Shown piece after piece: positions 57,142 through 64,000 of a stretch of 64,000 nucleotides of DNA; position 1 is the first letter of the stretch; every line of letters begins with the position of its first letter. Made by a program: the position numbers and the translations under genes. The DNA lies in contig NZ_JALPVJ010000004.1 in assembly GCF_023544445.1 (NCBI RefSeq), positions 575,688-639,687 on the forward strand, in the 5' to 3' direction. The notes under the pieces were generated by a model. It was not told the origin of the DNA. It was given only the letters and a program-made list of their open reading frames with translations, and did not search any database. This stretch comes from Actinoplanes sp. M2I2. Its GTDB lineage: Bacteria; Actinomycetota; Actinomycetes; Mycobacteriales; Micromonosporaceae.

Positions 57142-57314
57142 GGCCTCTCGCCGGGCACTGAGCATCGTCCACCAGCGGAAACGCTCGGTGGACGTTTTGC
57201 TGTCCGGCCTGCCTCAAAGATCAAGCCACCCGTGCGGCTCCTGGTGAACGAGCCATCTGTCGGCCGCTGTCCGGCATCGCCCGGGCGCAACCTCGCCATG
57301 GTCGGATGTCACTC

Positions 57315-57659
57315 ATGACCGAGCCCGTCTCGTACCAGCCCGGCACCCGACGCGGTCGTCCGGTTTTCTGGGCGCTCGTCACCTTGGTGGTTGTGGCGAT
57401 CGTCGCGGCGATCACGCTATGGCCCGACTCCCTCAGGGAACGGCATGACGCAGCTGTCGAGCTCTGCAAGACCGAAGTTGACGCGGTCGAACCGACGCCG
57501 TGGCGAAAGGTGTGGCAGGAGTCGTCGTTCCGGGTCGACGGGGACGAGGTGATCACGGTGTCCGGTGAGTTCGCCATGAAGGACGCCGGTTTGCGGCAGT
57601 TCAGCTGTGAGGTGGAGGACGGGAAAGTCACCAGCTCACAGATCGAACCTGACAAGTAG
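57315..57659 (+). CDS. small membrane-anchored hypothetical protein
   Basis: 114 residues from ATG 57315 (an ATG at 57306 would add three). RRGRPVFWALVTLVVVAIVAAITLW near residues 15-40 is a single membrane helix. A ~75-residue extracytoplasmic part follows with a Cys pair (ELCKTEVDAVE and FSCEVEDG). Not recognised. It ends at a bidirectional terminator shared with the following convergent gene. Confidence 0.65.
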   Translation: MTEPVSYQPGTRRGRPVFWALVTLVVVAIVAAITLWPDSLRERHDAAVELCKTEVDAVEPTPWRKVWQESSFRVDGDEVITVSGEFAMKDAGLRQFSCEVEDGKVTSSQIEPDK

Positions 57660-57678
57660 GCGCCCGCCCCGGCGAAAG

Positions 57679-57716
57679 AAAACGCGGTAGGGCCCAGCCG
57701 GGCTCTACCGCGTTTT
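57679..57716. terminator. bidirectional terminator
   Basis: A 17-bp stem (AAAACGCGGTAGGGCCC with GGGCTCTACCGCGTTTT, one G-U pair) around AGCC. A-tract and T-tract flank the stem, serving both the small membrane protein and the convergent LPxTG gene. Confidence 0.9.
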
Positions 57717-57733
57717 GCTTCTGTCTGCGCCGA

Positions 57734-59398
57734 TCAGGCTTCGAACCGCGTCCGACGACGCCGGGCCAGGACGAACCCGAACGCGCCCGCGGCGATCAGG
57801 ACGGCCGCGGCGCCGCCGAGCAGCCCGGTCTGCGGGCCGGTGATCGGGAGACCGCCGCCCTCGCCGCCGGTGCCGCCCTCGCCGCCGCTGCCCGGCCCGC
57901 CGCCGGTGCCGTCACCGTTGCCGGTGCCCGGGCCGCCGGCGCTGAGCGGGTTGAAGACGATCTTTGCCGTGTCGTTCTTGGTGTTGATGTCGCGGGTGAA
58001 AAGCGCGCAGCAGGCCGGGTTGGACTCGACGAGGCCCTCGGCGTTCCGCAGCTCGGCCGTCAGCTTCACGCCGAACGTCCACGTCTCGGTCGTGCCGGTC
58101 TTGAACAACCTCGACGAGCTGCGGCACAGGTACCGAGGGGTGACCGCATCGGGACGGCTGGCGAGGCGGTGGCCGTCGACGCAGAGCTTCGGAACCTCCA
58201 CGACCTCGGTGTCGGCCGGGAAGGTGACGACCGCGGCCGCGGCCGGCAGCCCGGGAACGTAGCCGTTCGGGTTCTGCGGGATGTAGCCGCTGTCCAGTGT
58301 GGCCGGACCGTGGTTGCGCAGCCCGACCGGCACGCTCACCGTGTCGCCCTCGGCCGCCTTGGCCTCGGTTCCCAGGGCGGCGAAGTCGGTGCCCTGCTTA
58401 CCCGCGGACGTGATCGTGAGGATCTGCGACTCGTTCCCGCGGGACCCGTCCGTCTGGTCCGCACGCCGGGCCGCGGACATCACCGGGGTCAGGGACAGCG
58501 TGCCGCCGTTCCCCTCGTCCCCGAAGGGAGGGTTCCTGAGCTGGTCGTAGCTCTCGACCAGGTCGTCGAAGTCGGCCGGGGTCATCCATCGGATGCTCTC
58601 GCTCAACTTCACCGGCGCGGGGACGTCCGGGCGCAGGCGGCGCGGCAGGCGGACCTCATAGGTCGTGCCCGGCTGCAGGTCCTGATCGAACGTGCACGCG
58701 CTCACCTGGTCGCCGCGGTACAGGCAGTTGGAGAACCGCTTCGGGTCGGTGGTGCCGTACAGGTCACCGCGATCGAGAGTCACCACGGCGCCGTGCACGA
58801 CCTTGTCGGACTCGTTCCTGACCTGGTGGGTCTGGTCGAACGAGGAACCGCGCTTGACGGTGAGCTCAGGATCGCGGGGACCGGCGGCGCTCAGGTCGAC
58901 TTTCTCGACGACGGTCACCTTCGCGGTCTTGGTGACCGGCGCGAGGCCCTCGGCGGTCAAGGTCATGGTGATCGTGCCGGTCTGGCCGACCTTGGCCTCC
59001 GACGACGCGATCAGCTCGGGCGAGAGCGACGGGTACGGCCCCTCCGGCGACGGAAGGGACAACGAATCCGGGCCCAGCTTGAAGCCGAACCTGTAGTCGC
59101 AGGTGTACATCGGCTTGAAGGCCGAACTGCACTCGCCTTGGCTGTCGCTGACCCGGATGCCCTCCAAGCCGGCCGACAGCTCGAAGGTCAACTGCGCCCG
59201 CGGCACGGAGATCGGTTGATCCGAGAACATGATCGCGCGGACGCCGGCGTAGCCCGGACCCTGAGGGACCCGGGTATCCAGCATCCCGATGGTGATGGCA
59301 GGGCCGGCGGCCTGGGCCGGCGCGGCCACGCCGACCGCCGCAGCGGCAGCAAGGGCAACGGCGCCGAGAGCCAGGCGCCGCCCGAGATTGTGGTACAT
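57734..59398 (-). CDS. secreted cell-wall-type protein with LPITG sorting signal
   Basis: 554 residues from ATG 59398, with GGGAGG upstream. A signal peptide ends at APAQAAGP (residue ~30). Beta-rich extracellular sequence with several Cys pairs (GECSSAFKPMYTC, NCLYRGDQVSAC) leads to a Gly/Ser-rich spacer, LPITG, one hydrophobic helix and RRRRTRFEA. It is homologous to the LPITG protein at 11127-12671 (shared RWxTP and N-C-x(6-9)-C blocks). A sortase must be elsewhere. Role unknown, probably cell-surface. Confidence 0.8.
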   Translation of the reverse strand: MYHNLGRRLALGAVALAAAAAVGVAAPAQAAGPAITIGMLDTRVPQGPGYAGVRAIMFSDQPISVPRAQLTFELSAGLEGIRVSDSQGECSSAFKPMYTCDYRFGFKLGPDSLSLPSPEGPYPSLSPELIASSEAKVGQTGTITMTLTAEGLAPVTKTAKVTVVEKVDLSAAGPRDPELTVKRGSSFDQTHQVRNESDKVVHGAVVTLDRGDLYGTTDPKRFSNCLYRGDQVSACTFDQDLQPGTTYEVRLPRRLRPDVPAPVKLSESIRWMTPADFDDLVESYDQLRNPPFGDEGNGGTLSLTPVMSAARRADQTDGSRGNESQILTITSAGKQGTDFAALGTEAKAAEGDTVSVPVGLRNHGPATLDSGYIPQNPNGYVPGLPAAAAVVTFPADTEVVEVPKLCVDGHRLASRPDAVTPRYLCRSSSRLFKTGTTETWTFGVKLTAELRNAEGLVESNPACCALFTRDINTKNDTAKIVFNPLSAGGPGTGNGDGTGGGPGSGGEGGTGGEGGGLPITGPQTGLLGGAAAVLIAAGAFGFVLARRRRTRFEA

Positions 59399-59500
59399 GA
59401 GCAGGTCCTCCCGTGAAGAGCTCCCAGGACCGGAGCGCTCCGGAGCATAGAGGCCGCTCACTTCGCACGCAGCCCCGTCGACGGGCGCGGTGTTCCACTA

Positions 59501-59529
59501 TTGTGCGCCGCCGAATAGCTGGCTATTAT
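59501..59529 (+). promoter_or_regulatory. promoter with palindromic operator for padR
   Basis: TTGTGC (59501) and TATTAT (59524) are spaced 17 bp. The inverted repeat AATAGC-TG-GCTATT (59514-59527) overlaps the -10. The ATG at 59537 follows seven bases after the -10, indicating a leaderless transcript and autorepression. Confidence 0.7.
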
Positions 59530-59536
59530 GTGTCGC

Positions 59537-59902
59537 ATGATAGATGGCGGAGATGCGGATCGGCAGGCTCAACTGCTGCGCGGTGCGCTCGACATGTGCC
59601 TGTTGGCGCTGCTCTCGCAGCATCCCGGCCATGGCTATGAGCTGGTGCGGCGGGTCGGCGAGGCCGGTTTCCCGTCGGCCGGTTACGGCACTATCTATCC
59701 GCTGCTCACCCGCATGCGGCGGCTCGGCCTGGTCGCTCAGGAAGTGCAGGACAGCCCGCACGGCCCGGCTCGCAAGATCTACGCGGTCACCGGCGCCGGG
59801 CGTGAGCGGCTCGCGGATTGGACCGCGCAATGGAACGAGTTCGTCAATGTCGTCGGCCGCGTCCTGGCCGACGACCCCAGCCAGGCGAGGAGCCGAGGAT
59901 GA
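59537..59902 (+). CDS. PadR-family regulator
   Basis: 121 residues from ATG 59537, selected over ATG 59528 because the latter overlaps the -10 box. LLALLSQHPGHGYELVRRVGEAG and YGTIYPLLTRMRRLGLV form the PadR winged helix. Stop overlaps the following membrane-protein start (ATGA). PadR proteins usually repress their own operon until a ligand or stress binds. Confidence 0.9.
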   Translation: MIDGGDADRQAQLLRGALDMCLLALLSQHPGHGYELVRRVGEAGFPSAGYGTIYPLLTRMRRLGLVAQEVQDSPHGPARKIYAVTGAGRERLADWTAQWNEFVNVVGRVLADDPSQARSRG

Positions 59903-60540
59903 CCATCGACGAGGCGATCACGGCCGCCGCCCGGGAGTGGCGCAGGCTGGGCCTGCGGTCACGGGATCGTCAGGCGCTCGCCGCCGACCTGCGACTCGAC
60001 CTCGAAGCGGCCCTGGCTGACGGGGTGCCCACCGAGGAACTGATCGACGGCGACGTCACCGTCTTCGCCCGCCGGCTGGTCGAGGAGTCCGGGTTGCGGC
60101 CGGTGCCGGCACGGTACGGCCAGATCGCCGCGACCGCCCTGGCCGGCGCGGTGGTCGGAGTCCTCGTCGGCGTGCTGATCGTGGCCGGTGTCTACACGAT
60201 CGTGGTCCAGGCGTTCAATCGGCCGGCCGACTTCACCATGCCCCCGGCGCTCGCGGCCGGCATCTACTACGGCGGCATCGGGCTGGTGGCGCTCGGCGGC
60301 GCAGTGATCGGGGTGCTGATCCTGTTGCGCCACCTCCCGGCCATCGGGCGCACCGCGGCGGCGATCGCGGCACTGACACCACTCAGCGCGGTCGTCCTGG
60401 TTCCTCTGATCATGATGTTCGCCCGGGTGACCGGCTACAGCACCTCGATCGCGATCGTCCTGATCGAGATCGCGCTGGCGATCGCCGGGTTCGCCGCCGT
60501 GATCACCGCGGCTCGGCGCTGGTCCCTCACGCACGCCTGA
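59899..60540 (+). CDS. membrane protein co-transcribed with padR
   Basis: 213 residues. The first ~75 residues are a soluble helical domain (EAITAAAREWRRLGL, ADLRLDLEAALADG), similar in style to DUF1700/DUF1129-type partners of PadR regulators. Four membrane helices follow (~80-105, 120-145, 155-180, 185-208). Translational coupling to padR suggests it is the regulated effector. Function unknown. Confidence 0.82.
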   Translation: MTIDEAITAAAREWRRLGLRSRDRQALAADLRLDLEAALADGVPTEELIDGDVTVFARRLVEESGLRPVPARYGQIAATALAGAVVGVLVGVLIVAGVYTIVVQAFNRPADFTMPPALAAGIYYGGIGLVALGGAVIGVLILLRHLPAIGRTAAAIAALTPLSAVVLVPLIMMFARVTGYSTSIAIVLIEIALAIAGFAAVITAARRWSLTHA

Positions 60541-60554
60541 CGACACGTACAGAC

Positions 60555-60597
60555 GATGCCCGCGACGCCGGCCTCGGGGGACGACGTCGCGGGCATC
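60555..60597 (+). terminator. 12-bp hairpin after the padR operon
   Basis: GATGCCCGCGAC at 60555 pairs perfectly with GTCGCGGGCATC (60586) across a 19-base loop, 14 bp past the stop. No U-tract. Confidence 0.5.
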
Positions 60598-60731
60598 GGC
60601 AGCGGAGACGACCGTGAGTGTGGCGGGCACCAGCCCTGGACCGCCACCGCTCCCTCACGACCGACTCTCCTGGTGAACCCTCTTTCCGCGAAGGTTCAGA
60701 ATCGGCCGGGCGGGCCGGCGGATGAGACTTT

Positions 60732-61739
60732 TCAGCGGGGCAGTGCCGCGTCGACGCGGTCGAGCACCGCGAAGTCGCCGAGGCGCCTGCTCACATAGGC
60801 GATGGCCAAGCCGCGGGCCGGGTCCGCGTACCCCGCCGAGCCGCCCAGGCCGCCATGGCCCCAGGTGCCGTCGGGCTCGATCTGCACGCCTAAGCCCCAG
60901 GTGACGTCCTCGCCGATGAAGAGGTCCGGGCCCGTGTACTGGGGCACGGCCACAGCGGGCAGCGAGCCGTCGAGCAGGGCGGCGTAGAAGCGGGCGATGC
61001 CGTCGGCGCTCGCGTGCAGGTTCACCGCCGGCACCGAGGCGCGGCGCCACTCCGGGCTGTTGACGACGGCCAGATCCCGGGCGCCGGGCGGGTTGGCGAT
61101 CGCCCGTTCCTTCGGTGAACCGGGGGCTCCCGCGTTGCGGGCCGGCCAGTCGGGGGCGTCGAACTCCAGGTCGGCACAGCGGGCGATGTCCTCATCGGAC
61201 AGCGCGAAGCCGAAGTCGAAGGGGAGCTCGTCCGCGACGAACCGGGCGGGGGTCCGGCCGTCGACCCGGCGCACCAGTTCGCCGAGCAGGTGGCCGTACG
61301 TCAACGCGTGTTCGGCGGCCACGCTGCCCGGTTCGTATTCGGGGGCGGCCTCGGCCAGGTCGCCGCAGAGCAGATCCCAGTCGCCGAACGCGGACGCCGG
61401 ACGGCTCACCGGAAACGACGGGAGCCCGGCAGTGTGGGACAGCAGCTGACGTACGGAAGCAGGGGCTCGGAAAGACGGCCAGTAGGCCGAGATCGGCGCG
61501 TCCAGATCGATCAGGCCACGGTCGGCCAGCAGCACCACGGCCATCGCGATGACCGGCTTGCCGGTCGAGTAGACCTGCACCAGAGTGTCCGGCCGCCACG
61601 GATCGGTGCGGGCCGTGTCGCGCCAGCCCTCGACCAGCTCGACGACCGGTTCGCCGGCACGCAGGATCGTCAGCGCCGAGCCGCCTCGTGGCTCGGTGGC
61701 GAACGCCTCGGCCACCGCCTCGAAACCCGGTGCGATCAC
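60732..61739 (-). CDS. serine hydrolase of the beta-lactamase/EstB type
   Basis: 335 residues from GTG 61739. Ser58-Thr-Gly-Lys61 is the SxxK nucleophile motif, Tyr148 (LTYGHLLG) the YxN-like position, and HGGLGGSAG near residue 300 the third motif. Cytoplasmic (no signal peptide), so more likely an esterase or amidase than a resistance beta-lactamase. It starts one base after the stop of the MEDS-STAS gene, so they form an operon. Confidence 0.88.
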   Translation of the reverse strand: MIAPGFEAVAEAFATEPRGGSALTILRAGEPVVELVEGWRDTARTDPWRPDTLVQVYSTGKPVIAMAVVLLADRGLIDLDAPISAYWPSFRAPASVRQLLSHTAGLPSFPVSRPASAFGDWDLLCGDLAEAAPEYEPGSVAAEHALTYGHLLGELVRRVDGRTPARFVADELPFDFGFALSDEDIARCADLEFDAPDWPARNAGAPGSPKERAIANPPGARDLAVVNSPEWRRASVPAVNLHASADGIARFYAALLDGSLPAVAVPQYTGPDLFIGEDVTWGLGVQIEPDGTWGHGGLGGSAGYADPARGLAIAYVSRRLGDFAVLDRVDAALPR

Positions 61740-61740
61740 G

Positions 61741-62553
61741 TCAGCGGTCCCTTTCCAGCACCCTCAGATTTCGTACGCCGTGCGCCCCGGCGACGCGCAA
61801 CGTGTGCCCGATCCGGCGGTCCCCGACGACGATCATGTGGCGGTTGCGGGGAAGGCCCGCCGCGGCACGGACGATCATGGCAGCCGCGCCGTCGTCGAGC
61901 GAGTGCAGCATCCCGAGGTTCAGGTGCACATCCGGGTCGAGCCGCACGGCCTCGGACAGCGCGTCGCGCAACGCGCCGGCCCGGCTCACGTCCAGCGATC
62001 CGGTCATCCGGATGCCGGGCGGCACGTGCTGACGGCAGATCCGCAGCTCAGCGTCCTCGTGATAGACGGCCGCGGCCACCGTACGCGGGTGCGTCCTCGC
62101 GGCGTAGGCCAGCGTCACCGGATCGAACGCCTCCCGGTCGTACTCGCAGAGCGCGGTGAGCCCGCCGTCCGCGAAGAGCTTGGCCACCTCGTTCTCGAAG
62201 ACGAGGAGCTGCTCGGCGCCCGCCTGCGGACGAGCGGCCCAGCACATGTCGAGACTGACCCGCAGGCCCCGGGGCGACTGACCGAGCTCGTCACTCAGCC
62301 GGCGCACCATGGCCGCCGCGCTCGGCGCCGACCCCGGCCCCCACAACTCCTCCACCGGGAGCACGGTCTCGCCCCGGTCGACTCCCTGCCGGCGCAGGTC
62401 CGCGGCCACCGGCGAGTCGGTGAAGCAGAGGACCCGCTCACCCCGGCGCAGGCCCTCGCTCACGAAGGCCGCGAGCAGGTCGAGCCGCTCCTCCGGCTCG
62501 GAATAGGTCAGACAGGCATGATCACCGGGCTCCAGCTGGTCCACCGACGTCAT
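61741..62553 (-). CDS. MEDS-domain sensory protein with STAS domain
   Basis: 270 residues from ATG 62553, with GGAGGGAGA upstream. EPGDHACLTYSEPEERLDLLAAFVSEGLRRGERVLCF is the MEDS (DcmR sensory) domain found in one-carbon or stress sensors. The C-terminal ~90 residues (GIRMTGSLDVSRAGALRDALS ... LDDGAAAMIVRAA) are a STAS anti-anti-sigma-like domain. This suggests partner-switching control of a sigma factor or kinase; no DNA-binding domain is present. Divergent from the DUF2231-Rieske gene. Confidence 0.88.
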   Translation of the reverse strand: MTSVDQLEPGDHACLTYSEPEERLDLLAAFVSEGLRRGERVLCFTDSPVAADLRRQGVDRGETVLPVEELWGPGSAPSAAAMVRRLSDELGQSPRGLRVSLDMCWAARPQAGAEQLLVFENEVAKLFADGGLTALCEYDREAFDPVTLAYAARTHPRTVAAAVYHEDAELRICRQHVPPGIRMTGSLDVSRAGALRDALSEAVRLDPDVHLNLGMLHSLDDGAAAMIVRAAAGLPRNRHMIVVGDRRIGHTLRVAGAHGVRNLRVLERDR

Positions 62554-62650
62554 GACGCTCTCCCTCCGACCCTGGCCCAGGTACCCGGGCCGCTTCACCG
62601 CCATGCCCACCGCGGGGTTTCGCACGCGTGCGAGCGGGAAACGTCCTCTC

Positions 62651-63490
62651 ATGCAGCTCTTGAACCGGTTGGAGAAGAACCGTTCCTTCGACGGCGTGAT
62701 CGAGAAGGTGCAGTCCGTGATCGTGTCGGCGCCGGAACGGGTGCGGGACGTGCTGCACGGCGTGGGGCTGGGGCATCCCCTCCACCCGGTGCTCGTGCAG
62801 TTGCCGGTCGGCGCCTTCATGTCGGCCGCCGTGCTCGACCTGCTGCCGGGTCAGCGCCGCGCCGCCACGACCCTGATCGCCGTCGGTACGGCGACCGTGG
62901 CCCCGGCGGCCGCGGCCGGCTGGACCGACTGGTCCCAGATGACCAAGGACAAGCAGCGGGTCGGGCTGGTGCACGCCACGGCGAACGTGGTGGCGGTCGG
63001 CCTCTATGCGGCTTCCCTGGTGGCCCGGTCCCGCGGCCGGTCCGGACGGGTGCTGAGTTACGCCGGGCTGTCGGTGGCCGGGATGGGCGCCTATCTCGGC
63101 GGCCACCTCTCGTACGCCCGGGCCGGTGGCATGAACCAGGCGGCGCCCGACCTCAACCGGGTGCCTGCGGAGTGGACGTCCGTCGGGTCGCTCGCTTCCC
63201 TCCCCGAGGGCAAGCCGGCCGTACGGACTCTGCCCGACGACGTTCCCGTGCTGCTGTGGCGCCAGGGGGACGAAGTCACCGCGATGCTCGAGCGGTGCGG
63301 CCACGAGACCGGACCACTGGGCGAAGGGGAGGTCGTCGGCCAGGGACGGGACGCCTGTGTGGTGTGCCCCTGGCACGGCAGTACCTTCCGGCTCCGTGAC
63401 GGCGTGGCCGTCCACGGTCCGGCGGCCAACGACCAACCGCTGCTGCGTGTCCGGGTCGAGGCCGGTCAGGTCGAGGTGGCCCAACCATGA
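62651..63490 (+). CDS. DUF2231 membrane domain fused to a Rieske [2Fe-2S] domain
   Basis: 279 residues from ATG 62651. GHPLHPVLVQLPVGAFMSA and the following ~115 residues contain four hydrophobic segments of the DUF2231 domain with His near the membrane. From ~175 the protein is a Rieske ferredoxin domain with Cys216-Gly-His218 and Cys239-Pro-Trp-His242 binding a [2Fe-2S] cluster. It is a plausible membrane-bound electron carrier. The upstream start at 62552 overlaps the divergent gene and is unlikely. Confidence 0.87.
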   Translation: MQLLNRLEKNRSFDGVIEKVQSVIVSAPERVRDVLHGVGLGHPLHPVLVQLPVGAFMSAAVLDLLPGQRRAATTLIAVGTATVAPAAAAGWTDWSQMTKDKQRVGLVHATANVVAVGLYAASLVARSRGRSGRVLSYAGLSVAGMGAYLGGHLSYARAGGMNQAAPDLNRVPAEWTSVGSLASLPEGKPAVRTLPDDVPVLLWRQGDEVTAMLERCGHETGPLGEGEVVGQGRDACVVCPWHGSTFRLRDGVAVHGPAANDQPLLRVRVEAGQVEVAQP

Positions 63491-63538
63491 CGGTTTCCCA
63501 GCGCTGAGCTGCACAGATGCGAGACACTGGTACCCGAT

Positions 63539-63567
63539 TTGGAGCCCGGGCAACGCGCGTGTAATGT
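63539..63567 (+). promoter_or_regulatory. upstream rRNA promoter
   Basis: TTGGAG (63539) and TAATGT (63562) are spaced 17 bp, about 390 bp before 16S. Weaker match than the second promoter; tandem promoters are usual for rrn operons. Confidence 0.5.
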
Positions 63568-63716
63568 TTTCCGAGCCGGCAGGGAAACGGGCGAGGCAGC
63601 GGAGAGATCCGCTCCGGCCGTCCTGCCAAATCCTACGGACTGCGGATCGCAGCAACGCTGCGCGCCTCGGACCGTGGGGTGACTAGGACGAAGCGGGACC
63701 AACCGGGAAAAACCGG

Positions 63717-63745
63717 TTGACAACCCCGGGAGGGCCTAGTAAAGT
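63717..63745 (+). promoter_or_regulatory. main rRNA promoter
   Basis: TTGACA (63717) and TAAAGT (63740), spaced 17 bp, about 200 bp before 16S. TTGACA is a perfect -35. Confidence 0.8.
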
Positions 63746-63941
63746 TGAGCGAGTGCCCCGGAGCGGTTAGCCGGGTGTGGTTGTTCTTTGAGAACTCAAC
63801 AGGGTGCTTGATAAGCCAGTGCCAATTAGTAAGACCCCGGCCGGCTTGTCACTTTCTTCTCCTTCGGGAGGGATGGTGCAGGTTAGGTGGGAGATTCCTT
63901 TGGCAACATTATTTTGTTGCCGGGACGCTTTTCCAAAGATT
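63746..63941 (+). other. rRNA leader with antitermination and processing elements
   Basis: GTTCTTTGAGAACTCAAC (63783) is the conserved actinobacterial leader element, likely boxA/antitermination-linked. The stem GGCAACA/TGTTGCC (63902-63921), nested in CTTTGG/CCAAAG, is a probable RNase III processing stem before 16S. Confidence 0.75.
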
Positions 63942-64000
63942 TTGTTGGAGAGTTTGATCCTGGCTCAGGACGAACGCTGGCGGCGTGCTTAACACATGCA
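63942..64000 (+). rRNA. 16S rRNA, 5' end only
   Basis: GAGTTTGATCCTGGCTCAG begins at 63950, followed by GACGAACGCTGGCGGCGTGC, the universal 16S start. Mature 5' end estimated near 63942; the gene runs off the window. Confidence 0.97.

Noticed and set aside
60732..61739. Secreted antibiotic-resistance beta-lactamase
   Set aside because: SxxK motif is present but there is no signal peptide; an esterase-like hydrolase fits better.

Overview
The window is high-GC actinobacterial chromosome. GTG starts are frequent, several genes look leaderless, and the GAGA-type actinobacterial 16S leader is present. The order purF-purM-DUF3073-amino-acid dehydrogenase-hypothetical-bldC, the proline/glycine/tyrosine-tailed membrane proteins and the overall gene style suggest a mycelial actinomycete. 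Micromonosporaceae (Actinoplanes-like) is my best guess, by inference only. I see no insertion sequence, prophage, CRISPR array or origin.

Layout. 0.1-2.9 kb: two paralogous four-TM proteins with disordered tails, followed by about 1.9 kb of repeat-rich DNA without a convincing gene (17 perfect copies of an 8-mer, plus 58-bp and 56-bp tandem repeats). 4.7-7 kb: an ArsR regulator, a class II aldolase-like enzyme and a DedA protein. 7.2-11.1 kb: a bacterial Pnkp/Hen1 RNA-repair operon. 11.1-20.2 kb: an LPxTG-type surface protein, fructose-bisphosphate aldolase, LOG-family and ADP-ribosylglycohydrolase enzymes, DUF3151, a ParA/MinD-like ATPase and a diacylglycerol-kinase-like protein. 20.2-36 kb: a purine biosynthesis region (purA, purD, purB, purS-purQ-purL, purF, purM) interspersed with SCP2 proteins, an ArsR-MFS pair coupled to purB, and a secreted/TM protein with a QYGG-rich tail.

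36-37.5 kb: a compact RiPP locus, made of a radical SAM/SPASM maturase and a 74-residue precursor with four aromatic-X-Asn/His units. It lies between purM and DUF3073 and is the most interesting system here. 37.6-45.9 kb: DUF3073, a Leu/Val-type dehydrogenase, bldC, a flavin/F420-type oxidoreductase, a methyltransferase coupled to a Tpt1/KptA RNA 2'-phosphotransferase, a PrsW-type protease, a hotdog thioesterase and small unknowns. 46-50.1 kb: a LysR/TDT-transporter pair, then a SnoaL-like protein, a DGPF/YCII protein and an ECF42-type sigma factor. 50.3-56.7 kb: a light-stress/carotenoid cluster (phrB, crtB, crtE, crtI, idi) ending in a MerR-family protein with a CarH/LitR-like C-terminal domain that has altered cobalamin-contact residues. 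56.8-57.1 kb: tRNA-Glu, tRNA-Asp, tRNA-Phe. 57.3-63.5 kb: a second LPxTG protein, a PadR/membrane-protein pair, a MEDS-STAS protein with a serine hydrolase, and a DUF2231-Rieske fusion. The window ends in an rRNA operon: two promoters, the leader and the first ~59 bases of 16S rRNA.

How the genes work together. Most de novo purine enzymes from PRPP to IMP and AMP are here (PurF, D, S/Q/L, M, A, B), so this is a core-metabolism region carrying a few accessory modules. RNA repair is represented twice, by Pnkp-Hen1 and Tpt1. Carotenoid synthesis and photolyase beside a LitR-like regulator point to a light or oxidative stress response. The RiPP locus appears to be a small insertion at a conserved developmental and purine neighbourhood.
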